Positions 34,230 through 43,022 of a stretch of 64,000 nt of DNA are shown in pieces (positions within the stretch are counted from its first letter, which is position 1; each line of letters begins with the position of its first letter). The DNA lies in assembly GCF_000333955.1 (NCBI RefSeq), contig NZ_CAPS01000031.1, forward strand, positions 62,001 to 126,000, in the 5' to 3' direction. The translations under genes and the position numbers were made by a program. Below the pieces are notes generated by a model. The model did not search any database, was not told the DNA's origin, and saw nothing but the letters and a program-made list of their open reading frames with translations. The DNA comes from Rhodococcus sp. AW25M09 (lineage in GTDB: Bacteria; Actinomycetota; Actinomycetes; Mycobacteriales; Mycobacteriaceae).

Positions 34230-37200
34230 TCAGGCTTTCGAATCGCGGGGCGTGGGATCGGAAGGGCTGGCGTAATCGTCACGGGCCCATTTGCGTTCGA
34301 CCTCGACACCGGTCTGCGGTGTCGGGTTGCCGTAGCGGTGGTGGTTTCGAGGCAGTGGCGACCCTGTCGGGTTGCCGGAGCCGTCTCGTGCACCCTTGCG
34401 TCCTCTGTCGGCACCCCTGCGGGAGCTACCGCGCATGTCGTGCTCCCCGTCGGCGCGTTCGATGCGGGCGGACACTTCCTTGTACGCGGGGGTGTGAGAA
34501 TCGGGATCGATCTCGTTGGAGGTCAGTCGGTTGATCTCCGCACCCTGCATCGGCACCCACACCTGCCCGTCGGCGACCTCGTCGGACAGCAATGTCCGCA
34601 GCGTGATCTCGCCGTTCGGAGAGGTCAATTTCACCCAGTCGCCGGTCGCCAGACCACCGTTGTCCTGTGCTGTGCGCCAGTTCATCTCGACGTAGCTGTC
34701 CGGAACCAGTTCGCTGAGCCCGGCCGAGCGCAGCGTCAGATTGCCTTCGTGAAAATGCTCGAGCACACGACCGTTGTTGACGTGCAACGGATACTCGTCG
34801 TCGGCCTGGTTGGTCGGCTCTCGGAACTCGAGTGGGTAGAGGCGGGCCTTCCCGTCGTCGAAGTGAAAACCGTCGGTGTAGAGCAAGGGTGTGTCGGTAC
34901 CGTCCGCGGCCACCGGCCACTGCAAGGAGCCGTACCCCTCGAGGCGGTCGTAGGTGACGCCGGCGAACAGTGGTGTCAGCTCTGCGATTTCGTCCATGAT
35001 CTGACTCGGGTGGGTGTAACCCCACTCGACACCCATGTGCGACGCGATGTCCTGCAGAATTCTCCAGTCCGGTCGGGAATCGCCGATCGGCGGCATCGCC
35101 TGATAGAGGCGTTGGATGCGCCGTTCGGTGTTGGTGAACGTTCCGTCCTTCTCCAACGATGCCGCGGCGGGCAGTACCACGTCGGCGAATTCACATGTGC
35201 GAGAGAAGAACAGCTCGGATACCACCAGGAACGGCAACCGCTCGAGGGCTTCTTGGACGTAATGGGCGTTGGCGTCCACGAGAGCGAGTTCTTCACCCAC
35301 GACGATGAGCGCCTGCAGCGAACCGTCGTGCGCCGAATCGACCATGCCGTGGTTGTCCAGGCCTGGCTCGAGCGAGAGCTCGCGGCCCCATGCCCGGGTG
35401 AACTTGTCTCGGATTTCCTCGTCGCCCACCGACTGATAGCCGGGGTAGAAGGAATTGATGGTGCCGAAGTCGCTGCAGCCCTGAACGTTGTTGTGTCCAC
35501 GCAAGGGGTACGCACCGGTGCCGGGGCGTCCGTAGTTGCCGGTGACCAGCAGCAGATTGGACACCGCAGTAGAGGTGTCCGAGCCCATGTGGTGCTGGGT
35601 GACGCCCATGGCCCACAGCCCGACCACCGACTCCGCCTCGGCGATACGGCGGGCGACGTCGCGCAACGTCTCCGCAGGAATACCGGTCCGCTGCTCGGCG
35701 TACTCGAGGGTGAACGGTGCCAGCGACTCGCGGTAGTCGTCGAGTCCGTTGACCTTCTCGGCCAAGAACTTCTCGTCCGCCCACCCCTGATCGAGGATGT
35801 GGAGGGTGACCGCGGACAGCCAGACGAGGTCGGTGCCCGGCTCGGGACGGATGAAGACGTCGGCGCGCTCGGCGAGGCCGTGCTTACGAAGATCGGCGAC
35901 GATCAGCTGATGTCCGCCGACCTTCTGCGCTCGTCGCAGCCGGGCCGCGATCACCGGGTGCGAATCGGAGGTGTTGGACCCGACGATCAGCACCAACGCC
36001 GCTCGCTCCATGTCGCTGATCGATCCGGCATCGCCGCCATAACCGACGGTGCGCCACAGCCCCTCGGTCGCGGGTGCCTGGCAGTACCGAGAACAGTTGT
36101 CGGTGTTGTGGGTTCCGAGCACCTGGCGCGCCAACTTCTGAGTCAGGTACGACTCCTCGTTGGTGGCTTTGGACGACCCGATCACCGCGACGGAATCGGG
36201 GCCGCTCGCCTCGACGATGGTCTTCAGTCGGTCCGCGATGACGCCGAGGGCCTCGTCCCACGAGGTCTCGACGAATCGATCGCCCTTGCGAACCAGCGGC
36301 CGCGTGAGGCGGTCCGGTGCATTGATGTGGTCCCAGCCGAACTTTCCCTTGACGCAGGTCGAGATGGAATTGGCCGGGCCTTCGTGCTGCGGCTGGATCC
36401 GCAGGATTTCCCGGCCGCGGGTCTCCACGTCGAACGAACATCCGACGCCGCAGTACGTGCAGACCGTCTTCGCCGTGCCCGTCGCCGCCATTCGAGCAGC
36501 CGATTCGGCCTTCGAGATCGCGTACAGCGGAAGGTAGCCGGTTGTCGGTTCCACCGTCTTGACCAGGTCGATGGCCGGCTCACGTGCCGCCTCGGGCCAG
36601 TCCGTCATCAAACCGTGGCGGCCCAGCATCGACTTCTCCATCAGTGCGTTGCACGGGCACACCGTCACGCAGTGTCCGCACGAGACGCACGAGGAGTCCG
36701 CGATGGACTCACCGCCGTCCCAGAGCACGCGAGGGTTGGGGTCCTCCCACCCGATCGACAGTGTCTCGGTCACCTGCACGTTCTGGCAGGCCTCGACGCA
36801 CCGGCCGCACAGAATGCACTGATCGGGATCGTATCGATAGAAGGGATTGCTGTCGTCGATCTCGTAGGGCTTCGGCTCGAATCCGATGCGCTCGTGAGTC
36901 AGGCCCGACGCTTCGACACCGTGCTTGAGCTCGCAGGAGCCGTCGTTGTGGTCGCAGATGGTGCAGTAGAGGACATGCTTGTGGACCAGGCGCTGCGCAG
37001 CCTCTTCACGGGCCGTCGCCGACGCACCCTTCGTGGTGACCTGTAGCCCGGACGCCGTGTCGGTGGCGCACGCTCGGACCATGCGGCCGTCGATCTCCAC
37101 CATGCAGGTGTCGCAGGTCTGTACCGCCCCGAGTGCCGGGTGATAGCACACCGCAGGAAACTCTTGCGCGGCATCGTCGATCAACGCCTCGAGTAGTGGT

Positions 37201-37412
37201 CGGCCCTCGACGGCAGGCACTGTCCTACCGTCGATCGCGACCTCCACTCGACGGCCGGTCTCGGCTGCCGCGTCCTGCGACAGTGGTGCGAACGACGCGC
37301 GCGCAGCAGCGGCGGGATCGCCATCGGGTTCGGAGACAACATTCGGCACAGGAACTCCCTCGACGACGCAGTCGACCGAGTCGCAACGCGGCCCGCTCGC
37401 GATGATAGTCAC
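34230..37412 (-). CDS. molybdopterin formate dehydrogenase alpha subunit-type protein
   Basis: A 1060-residue iron-sulfur molybdoenzyme. Residues 56-125 form a 2Fe-2S ferredoxin domain (Cys89, 100, 103, 115). A His/Cys-ligated 4Fe-4S motif follows around Cys150-160, then two 4Fe-4S motifs at 199-209 and 242-252. The molybdopterin domain begins with a cubane site at Cys318, 321, 325 and 353. The molybdenum ligand is Cys444 in NCSRYCQAPATEGL. The next residue is Gln445, where Escherichia coli FdhF has His. The last 80 residues are a basic, disordered tail beyond the usual end. The GTG at 37412 is chosen over a TTG 18 codons upstream. It is the ForC/YjgC type, paired with DUF1641. Electron acceptor is probably menaquinone. 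Confidence 0.87.
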   Translation of the reverse strand: MTIIASGPRCDSVDCVVEGVPVPNVVSEPDGDPAAAARASFAPLSQDAAAETGRRVEVAIDGRTVPAVEGRPLLEALIDDAAQEFPAVCYHPALGAVQTCDTCMVEIDGRMVRACATDTASGLQVTTKGASATAREEAAQRLVHKHVLYCTICDHNDGSCELKHGVEASGLTHERIGFEPKPYEIDDSNPFYRYDPDQCILCGRCVEACQNVQVTETLSIGWEDPNPRVLWDGGESIADSSCVSCGHCVTVCPCNALMEKSMLGRHGLMTDWPEAAREPAIDLVKTVEPTTGYLPLYAISKAESAARMAATGTAKTVCTYCGVGCSFDVETRGREILRIQPQHEGPANSISTCVKGKFGWDHINAPDRLTRPLVRKGDRFVETSWDEALGVIADRLKTIVEASGPDSVAVIGSSKATNEESYLTQKLARQVLGTHNTDNCSRYCQAPATEGLWRTVGYGGDAGSISDMERAALVLIVGSNTSDSHPVIAARLRRAQKVGGHQLIVADLRKHGLAERADVFIRPEPGTDLVWLSAVTLHILDQGWADEKFLAEKVNGLDDYRESLAPFTLEYAEQRTGIPAETLRDVARRIAEAESVVGLWAMGVTQHHMGSDTSTAVSNLLLVTGNYGRPGTGAYPLRGHNNVQGCSDFGTINSFYPGYQSVGDEEIRDKFTRAWGRELSLEPGLDNHGMVDSAHDGSLQALIVVGEELALVDANAHYVQEALERLPFLVVSELFFSRTCEFADVVLPAAASLEKDGTFTNTERRIQRLYQAMPPIGDSRPDWRILQDIASHMGVEWGYTHPSQIMDEIAELTPLFAGVTYDRLEGYGSLQWPVAADGTDTPLLYTDGFHFDDGKARLYPLEFREPTNQADDEYPLHVNNGRVLEHFHEGNLTLRSAGLSELVPDSYVEMNWRTAQDNGGLATGDWVKLTSPNGEITLRTLLSDEVADGQVWVPMQGAEINRLTSNEIDPDSHTPAYKEVSARIERADGEHDMRGSSRRGADRGRKGARDGSGNPTGSPLPRNHHRYGNPTPQTGVEVERKWARDDYASPSDPTPRDSKA

Positions 37413-37556
37413 CGTCCCTACAGGCCGGTGCTGGTTCGGAGGATGGCCCGGGGCGGGTCTTTCCAAACGGCGTCGTTCCAGGAGCCGTCGGCAACCATCG
37501 GCACGCTGCCGCGGCGGCCACCATCTGCAGTACCCGGCAGGAGAAGAACGCCGAGG

Positions 37557-38609
37557 TTAGCGCGTCGCGCCGAGCTGAGCCTTTCCCATGATCCCCGAAG
37601 GCCGTTGCCTTACCTGTCCGTCGACGATGTCGACGACGCCGCCGGCCCATTCGGGATCGGTGTCGGCGGCAGCCTGGGGGTCGGCATGTGTGTCGGTGCC
37701 CTCGTCGGCCGTGACGGTGATGGCGCGCCGCAAGGCCTCTCGCACGCTCATCAGGTCCGTATCGGAATCGGCGAAGACATCCGTCGCCGCGTTTCCGCGG
37801 CGTACCACCATGTCGTGGGTGAGGCTGTCCACCAACGAGATCACGGTTCCGGGAGGCATAGCGGTGATGGTGGCGACCGCCCGGCCCACCAGTCCGGTCG
37901 GCAACAGTGGGACGGGAATCTGGGCGCGCCGCAGCCCTGCGACGCTGCCGTACGCCTGCAGTAACTCCGGATAACTCATCGTTTCGGTGCCACCGATGTC
38001 GAACGAACCGGGACGCGCGGTGTCGCCGAGGGCTCGGGCGATGATGGCGACCACATCGACGACGGCAATCGGCTGGACCTGCTTGCGCATCCACGTCGGG
38101 ATCGGCGTCACCGGCAGCCGCTCGGTCATGCGTCGAACCAATTCGAATGACGTCGATCCGGAGCCGAGGATGATCGCTGCGCGCAGCACGGTGGCGTCGA
38201 CCGAGCTGTCGAGGAACACTTCCTCGACCTGTAGCCGCGAGCGCAGATGGTCCGACAGGGGCGTGTCGTCGTCCGGAATGAGGCCGGACAGGTACACGAT
38301 CCGGCGCACGCCGTTGCGCTCCGCCGCGGCGGCCATGGACTGGGCCGCGTGGCGATCCTTCTCGACGAAGTCTCCCTCGTCCATCGAGTGCACCAGGTAG
38401 ACGACCGCATCGACATCTGCGGTCGCGGTATCGAAGGTCTCGTGCTCGTCGAGGTCGAACCGCACCGCGGTGACCTCGGTGCCCCAGGCGAAGCGCGACT
38501 TCTTGCCCGGGTCACGCATGGCCGCGTGGACGTCGTGGCCCTGTTCGAGGAGCACGGGGATCAGCCGAGACCCGATGTATCCGGTTGCGCCGGTGACCAG
38601 TACCCGCAT
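37557..38609 (-). CDS. NAD(P)-binding epimerase/NmrA-like protein
   Basis: A 350-residue atypical SDR. The Rossmann motif GATGYIGSRLIPVLLEQGHDV is at residues 8-28, VVYLVHSMDEGDFVEKDRHAA near 70 and IVYLSGL near 105, then RAAIILGSGS near 142 and GGTETMSYPELL near 208. This matches the YbjT/NmrA-like group of unknown function. The active-site Tyr-Lys pair of classical SDRs is not evident, so it may be a sensor or reductase with altered chemistry. GAGAA precedes the ATG by 8 bases. It is divergent from the RsbQ-like gene. Confidence 0.8.
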   Translation of the reverse strand: MRVLVTGATGYIGSRLIPVLLEQGHDVHAAMRDPGKKSRFAWGTEVTAVRFDLDEHETFDTATADVDAVVYLVHSMDEGDFVEKDRHAAQSMAAAAERNGVRRIVYLSGLIPDDDTPLSDHLRSRLQVEEVFLDSSVDATVLRAAIILGSGSTSFELVRRMTERLPVTPIPTWMRKQVQPIAVVDVVAIIARALGDTARPGSFDIGGTETMSYPELLQAYGSVAGLRRAQIPVPLLPTGLVGRAVATITAMPPGTVISLVDSLTHDMVVRRGNAATDVFADSDTDLMSVREALRRAITVTADEGTDTHADPQAAADTDPEWAGGVVDIVDGQVRQRPSGIMGKAQLGATR

Positions 38610-38695
38610 GTATTTCTCGTTTCTGTAGGTAAGGGCAATACCCGTTGGTAGCAGTCTCACTCCCCGCTGTCGGAGCGAGGTGACACACTGTCCGG

Positions 38696-39496
38696 GTGAG
38701 TGCGCGAACCAGGAACAACGTCAGGGTCGTCGGGGCTGCGGACGGTCCGGTCGTCATGTTGGCGCACGGGTTCGGATGCGACCAAACGCTGTGGCGTTCG
38801 GTGACCGAGCTCTTGGCCCCCGAGTTTCGCGTCGTCCTGTTCGATCACGTGGGAGCCGGGGCATCGGACCCGGCGGCCTGGGACGCGGAGAAGTACGCGT
38901 CCCTCGATGCCTATGCCGACGACATCATCGCCATTGCCGATGAGCTCGACTTGCGCGAGGTCACGTTCGTCGGTCACTCGGTGGCGTCGATGATGGGTGT
39001 TCTCGCGGTCCCGAAGGCCTCCGAGCGATTCTCCAAGCTCGTGCTGCTGACGCCGTCTCCCCGGTACATCGACGACGGTGACTACCGGGGCGGGTTCAGT
39101 GCCGAGGACATCGACGAGTTGCTCGAGTCGTTGGACAGCAATTATTTGGGTTGGTCGGCGTCGATGGCACCGATCGTGGTGAACGCACCGGATCGGCCCG
39201 AGCTGGAGAACATGTGGACCGCGAGCTTCTGTCGAACCGATCCGGCATGTGCACGGGTCTTCGCCCGCGCCACCTTTCTGTCCGACCATCGTGCGGATCT
39301 GGCGTCGGTGGCTCTACCGACACTGATCATCGACAGCGCACGGGATTCGCTGGCACCGCCTCAGGTCGGCAGGTACGTCCGTGACCAGATCGCCGGCAGC
39401 GTGCTGACGACACTCGACACCAGCGGACACTGCCCGCACGTCACCGAACCCGAGCAGACCGCCGAAGCGATTGCGGCATTCGTGAGATCGTCGTGA
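38696..39496 (+). CDS. rsbQ: RsbQ-like alpha/beta hydrolase
   Basis: A 266-residue alpha/beta hydrolase closely resembling Bacillus RsbQ. It shares RNNVRV at the start, AHGFGCDQTLW near residue 23, the nucleophile Ser95 in VGHSVASM, a probable Asp217 in DSARDSLAPP and His245 in TSGHCPHVTEP. In Bacillus, RsbQ supplies an unknown small molecule that activates the PAS phosphatase RsbP under energy stress. Plant strigolactone receptors share this fold. Here the GTG start has no strong ribosome site, and the stop overlaps the next gene, a PAS-phosphatase, by 4 bases (GTGA). The pairing makes the role convincing. Confidence 0.9.
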   Translation: MSARTRNNVRVVGAADGPVVMLAHGFGCDQTLWRSVTELLAPEFRVVLFDHVGAGASDPAAWDAEKYASLDAYADDIIAIADELDLREVTFVGHSVASMMGVLAVPKASERFSKLVLLTPSPRYIDDGDYRGGFSAEDIDELLESLDSNYLGWSASMAPIVVNAPDRPELENMWTASFCRTDPACARVFARATFLSDHRADLASVALPTLIIDSARDSLAPPQVGRYVRDQIAGSVLTTLDTSGHCPHVTEPEQTAEAIAAFVRSS

Positions 39497-40659
39497 TTCA
39501 CGAACTCGACATCGAGGATCTCTACGAGAACGCGCCGTGTGGCTACCTGTCGGTCCTGCCCGACATGACGATCGCACGATTGAACGCCACGCTGGCCGCA
39601 TGGCTGGGCTTCGAGGTCGACGCGTTGATCGGGACCGACTTCACCGAGCTGCTCACAGTGGGCGGACGCATTCATTACGAGACACATTTCGGCCCCATTC
39701 TCCAGATGAGTGGCCAGCTCGACGGCATTGCGCTGGATTTCGTCACATTCGACGGGCGGCGGTTGCCGGTATTCATGACCGCGAACGTCAAGACCGACGC
39801 CGCGGGAACACCGCTGTTGATCCGCATCACCGCGCTCGACGCCAGGGACCGTCGCTCCTACGAACGCGAGCTGCTCGAGTCGCGAAAGCGAGCGGAGTTG
39901 CTGGCCAAGACGCTGCAGCGGTCGCTGTTGCCGCCGACTCTGCTACCTCCGTCGGGGATGACAGCGGCAGCCCACTATCAGGCAGCGTCGAGTGACGAGC
40001 TGGGCGGCGATTTCTACGATCTCTTTCCACTGTCCGACGACCGATGGGGATTTTTTCTGGGCGACGTCTGCGGCAAGGGCGCAGCTGCTGCAGCCGTGAC
40101 GTCGTTGACGCGGTACACACTGCGCGCGGCCGCGGTGTACGACCACGACCCGGTGGCAGTGTTGCACAACCTGGATTCGGTTCTTCGGCAGGAGTTCCGT
40201 GACAACAATGCGCAGTTCTGCACGGCAGTATTCGGAGTTCTCAGCCGTTCTGCCGGGGGATTCGAGGTGTGCATGGCCAACGGTGGCCATCCGCCGCCGC
40301 TGGTGATCCGCGCCGACGGCAGCGCGCATTACGCCTATATGACCGGGGGGCAGTTGGTAGGGCTTCTTCGCAACGCTCGCTTCGTATCGACCACGGTGAC
40401 GTTGGATGCCGGGGACACCTTGATGCTCTATACCGACGGTCTCACCGAAGCCCGGGTGAGCCGAGGTCGTTACGACGACGACGGTGCCTTGTTGGAATTC
40501 GCCACCGAGCATGCTCCCGCGACTCCGGCCGTCCTGATCGACCACCTACGAAAGCTGTTGAAAAGCTTCGGCGACGGCCTCGTCGACGATGCCGCGGTAA
40601 TGGCCCTGGGAGTTCCCTCCCTCACGACAGGCCCGTCAGTCGAGAGCGGCCAGCGCTGA
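39493..40659 (+). CDS. rsbP: RsbP-like PAS-domain PP2C serine phosphatase
   Basis: A 388-residue phosphatase. Residues 5-115 form a PAS domain (ENAPCGYLSVLPD at the start). A short coiled coil (RSYERELLESRKRAELLAKT) leads to the SpoIIE/PP2C domain with metal-binding residues in GGDFYDLF near 178, GDVCGKG near 195, YTDGLTEARV near 312 and DDAAVMAL near 367. RsbP dephosphorylates an anti-anti-sigma factor so that a stress sigma factor is released. It is coupled to the RsbQ-like gene and runs 24 bases into the oppositely oriented STAS gene, its probable substrate. The sigma factor and anti-sigma kinase are not in the window. Confidence 0.9.
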   Translation: MIHELDIEDLYENAPCGYLSVLPDMTIARLNATLAAWLGFEVDALIGTDFTELLTVGGRIHYETHFGPILQMSGQLDGIALDFVTFDGRRLPVFMTANVKTDAAGTPLLIRITALDARDRRSYERELLESRKRAELLAKTLQRSLLPPTLLPPSGMTAAAHYQAASSDELGGDFYDLFPLSDDRWGFFLGDVCGKGAAAAAVTSLTRYTLRAAAVYDHDPVAVLHNLDSVLRQEFRDNNAQFCTAVFGVLSRSAGGFEVCMANGGHPPPLVIRADGSAHYAYMTGGQLVGLLRNARFVSTTVTLDAGDTLMLYTDGLTEARVSRGRYDDDGALLEFATEHAPATPAVLIDHLRKLLKSFGDGLVDDAAVMALGVPSLTTGPSVESGQR

Positions 40660-40995
40660 CGCCAGGTCGGAATGCAGAGCGAATTCCTGGTCCAGGCCCA
40701 TCAGCTTGATCGGCCGGCTGGTGGTCGGACCGTCGGCGACGACCGAGAACGCAAGTGTGTCCCCGTGGTCCTTCTGCGCCGTCGCCAGTACCGTCATCGC
40801 CGCGGAGGCGAGGAACGACACGGCCGACAGATCGATGACCAGTGCCGACGGCGTCGACGCGACCTGGGCGTCGACAGCGGCTGCGAGGGTCGGTGCAGTG
40901 GTGATATCGAGTTCGCCGGAGACCGCAATGACGGCCACGCGACCATCGTTGCTGGACTGGATCGAGAATCCGGCGGTGTTCGTATCAGCTGGCAT
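40636..40995 (-). CDS. STAS-domain anti-sigma factor antagonist
   Basis: A 119-residue single STAS domain. The N-terminal strand AVIAVSGELDITTAPTLAAA and the phosphorylation loop DLSAVSFLASAAM are clear. Ser64 in the loop is the likely phosphorylated residue. The ATG at 40995 has AGGAG five bases before it and is preferred to an upstream TTG at 41052. Such proteins bind anti-sigma kinases when unphosphorylated. Its gene meets the RsbP-like phosphatase gene tail to tail with a 24-base overlap. I infer that it is dephosphorylated by RsbP, though actinomycetes have many STAS proteins. Confidence 0.86.
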   Translation of the reverse strand: MPADTNTAGFSIQSSNDGRVAVIAVSGELDITTAPTLAAAVDAQVASTPSALVIDLSAVSFLASAAMTVLATAQKDHGDTLAFSVVADGPTTSRPIKLMGLDQEFALHSDLASALAALD

Positions 40996-41062
40996 GTCTA
41001 CTCCTGAATCTGTACCCGCCGCGCTCGTCGACGGGGTATGCGGACCATTCAATCAGTAGGCA

Positions 41063-42394
41063 CTACTGGAAGGTGACCTGCGTTCCTCTGAGTGCGGGAG
41101 CTCCGAGCGTCGTCGTCCAAGAGGGTACTGCGTCGGGCTCGATTCCGGTGGCTCCTCCGTAGACGACGGCCAAGGTCTGCTGCTCGGTGACCGAGCCGGC
41201 GTACGAGGCGGGTACCGGGGAGAGCTGCGGTATCGGCAGCGCCGGGACGTCCTGCTCACCGGGGTTTCTCGTCGGCACCTGGTACGAGCCGTCGTTGATC
41301 GAGCCGCCGGGGTACTGCGGGAAGTACTGGCCTGCGGAGCGGTCGAGAGGGGAGTAACACGTCGGTGCTCGATCCTGCTCGAACAGGCGCGGTTCGTCCT
41401 GGTTCGGCAGGTATCTCCCCTTGGGGTTGACGAACGGCATCGAGACATTGATGCCGGGATACTCGTCGCCGACGCCGGTGACGATCCTGCCGCGACGGGC
41501 GCCTTCGGCGAACTGGGCGGCAGTGCAACCGATAGCCGGGGAGAACTCGGCCAGAACTTCGAGGGCCTCGCGTGAATTCGCGGCCAGCCCGATGAGATCG
41601 GCGGAGTTGGCGTCGAGGAAATCAGCGGTAGTGCTCGATGCTGCGGTGACCGAGGAGTACAGCGCTTCGAGAGCAGGACGCTTCTCGACGACGGTGTTGC
41701 CGGTGATCCGCAGGTTGTCGAGTGCGTTGATCAGTTCGGGTGCTGCATCGGAGTAGGTCTGCGAGAAGTCGGCGAGACCGCGCAGATCCTGTTGGATCGC
41801 CGGCAGTTCGGTGTTGAGCCCGGCGAATATGTTCTCCAGGCGGTCGATTGTGAGGCCGAGTTGCTCACCGCGCCCGCTCAGTCCCTGCGCCAGTGCGCCG
41901 AGCGTGTTGGACAGATCCTGTGGCGGAACGGCCTGGAGCAGCGGCAGAAGTCCGTCGAGCAGTTGACCGACCTCGATGGCGTTGCCGCTGCGATCCTGCT
42001 TCAGGACGGTGCCCTCGGTGATGGGGGTACCGGGCTTGCCGTCCGGCAGGATCAGCGCAACGTAGCGCTCGCCGAACAGCGTCTTGGGGAGCAGCCGTGC
42101 GGTCGCGTTCGACGGAATCATCTCGGCGAGGTCGGGCTCGATCGCCAACTCGGAGGTGACTGTGCCCGCGGTGGTGGTGGCCGAGCGGACTTCGCCGACG
42201 ATCATGCCGCGCACCTTGACGTCTGCGTTTCGGGGCAGCGAGTTTCCGACGCTGTCGGTTTCGAGTGACACCGTCACGACGTCCTTGAACGTCTTGTTGT
42301 ACGAGGTGACGCTCCATCCGACGAATACGACGATGAGTACGACGAGAGCAATGCCGAGAAGTCGGTTCTGCACCGGCGAGGGGGAGCCGGTCAT
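41063..42394 (-). CDS. MCE-family (MlaD-domain) protein
   Basis: A 443-residue MCE protein. An N-terminal helix (LLGIALVVLIVVFVGWSV, residues 12-29) anchors it. The MlaD/MCE domain follows with VSLETDSVGNSLPRNADVKV near 41-60 and GEVRSATTT, then long helical segments near 130-290 and a Pro-rich tail. MCE proteins form lipid-carrying tunnels between the envelope layers, normally encoded as sets of six beside two YrbE permeases. Here the gene is alone, with no YrbE or other MCE genes in the window. It resembles the first-to-third class of MCE proteins in having no lipobox. The lipid carried is unknown. Confidence 0.86.
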   Translation of the reverse strand: MTGSPSPVQNRLLGIALVVLIVVFVGWSVTSYNKTFKDVVTVSLETDSVGNSLPRNADVKVRGMIVGEVRSATTTAGTVTSELAIEPDLAEMIPSNATARLLPKTLFGERYVALILPDGKPGTPITEGTVLKQDRSGNAIEVGQLLDGLLPLLQAVPPQDLSNTLGALAQGLSGRGEQLGLTIDRLENIFAGLNTELPAIQQDLRGLADFSQTYSDAAPELINALDNLRITGNTVVEKRPALEALYSSVTAASSTTADFLDANSADLIGLAANSREALEVLAEFSPAIGCTAAQFAEGARRGRIVTGVGDEYPGINVSMPFVNPKGRYLPNQDEPRLFEQDRAPTCYSPLDRSAGQYFPQYPGGSINDGSYQVPTRNPGEQDVPALPIPQLSPVPASYAGSVTEQQTLAVVYGGATGIEPDAVPSWTTTLGAPALRGTQVTFQ

Positions 42395-42546
42395 GCGACG
42401 GTCGGGACGACAACAACAGCCATGCGGCGAACCTTAGTGCTACACGACGTCACACCAACTATCGAAATCGACTTTGTGAGACAGACGCAGATTGCTCGTC
42501 GAACGTGATGCCTGTCACTCTGTTGCGAAAGCGCGCGGCGCGTCGA

Positions 42547-43002
42547 TCAATCGGCAACCAACTGGGTGGTCGAGGAATGGTCACCGCGCCCGCGTTCGCG
42601 CTGCCTCCCGATGACGTATCGGCCCGGGGTTATTCCGGTCGCGCCGTGCTCGGGGTGCACGAGATAGGCCGTCACGGAGTTGTCGAGAATGCCGAGGGCG
42701 AGCCCCCTGCGGTCGAGGACGGGACTTGACCAGGTGCAGGTGCCGCCGTCGGCGACCAGGCTGTGGGGGTTGCCACCCGCCGCGCTGCGGAGCAGTTCGA
42801 TTCCCGACAGCGGTACCGTCTCGGTTCGGGTCTGTTGCCCCGTGCCGACGATGCCCGCGAGCATGTCGAACGGAACGACGATCAGGTCGCCCTGGGCCTG
42901 CAGGCCGTCGATGACGGGAACGGAAATTTCCTGGTCGAGATGATCGAAGACGTCGAGACCGGTCAGTGTGGTCAGTGCGGACAGGGTCATGTTCGAGTTC
43001 AT
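42547..43002 (-). CDS. hypothetical protein encoded with DUF6745 gene
   Basis: A 151-residue protein I cannot assign. It has no signal peptide, membrane helix or known motif. It begins with a hydrophobic LTTLTGLDVFDHLDQE segment, followed by a conserved-looking PVIDGLQAQGDLIVVPF block near 30-46. A HPEHGATGITPGRYVIGRQRE strand pair lies near the end, and the protein overall looks like a compact beta fold. The ATG at 43002 has AAGGTG before it and is chosen over the GTG at 43011. It begins 20 bases after the DUF6745 gene, so the two are probably translated together. Confidence 0.7.
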   Translation of the reverse strand: MNSNMTLSALTTLTGLDVFDHLDQEISVPVIDGLQAQGDLIVVPFDMLAGIVGTGQQTRTETVPLSGIELLRSAAGGNPHSLVADGGTCTWSSPVLDRRGLALGILDNSVTAYLVHPEHGATGITPGRYVIGRQRERGRGDHSSTTQLVAD

Positions 43003-43022
43003 GTGAATCACCTTGTGTGGGG

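Noticed and set aside
33963..37046. 1027-codon open frame opposite the formate-dehydrogenase-type gene
   Set aside because: The minus strand encodes five ordered iron-sulfur motifs and a molybdopterin domain; the opposite frame shows none.
38638..38643. GGGTAT on the minus strand before the NmrA-like gene, suggestive of a SigF/SigB -10 box next to rsbQP
   Set aside because: No GTTT-like -35 element at 15-17 bases upstream, so a stress-sigma promoter is not supported.
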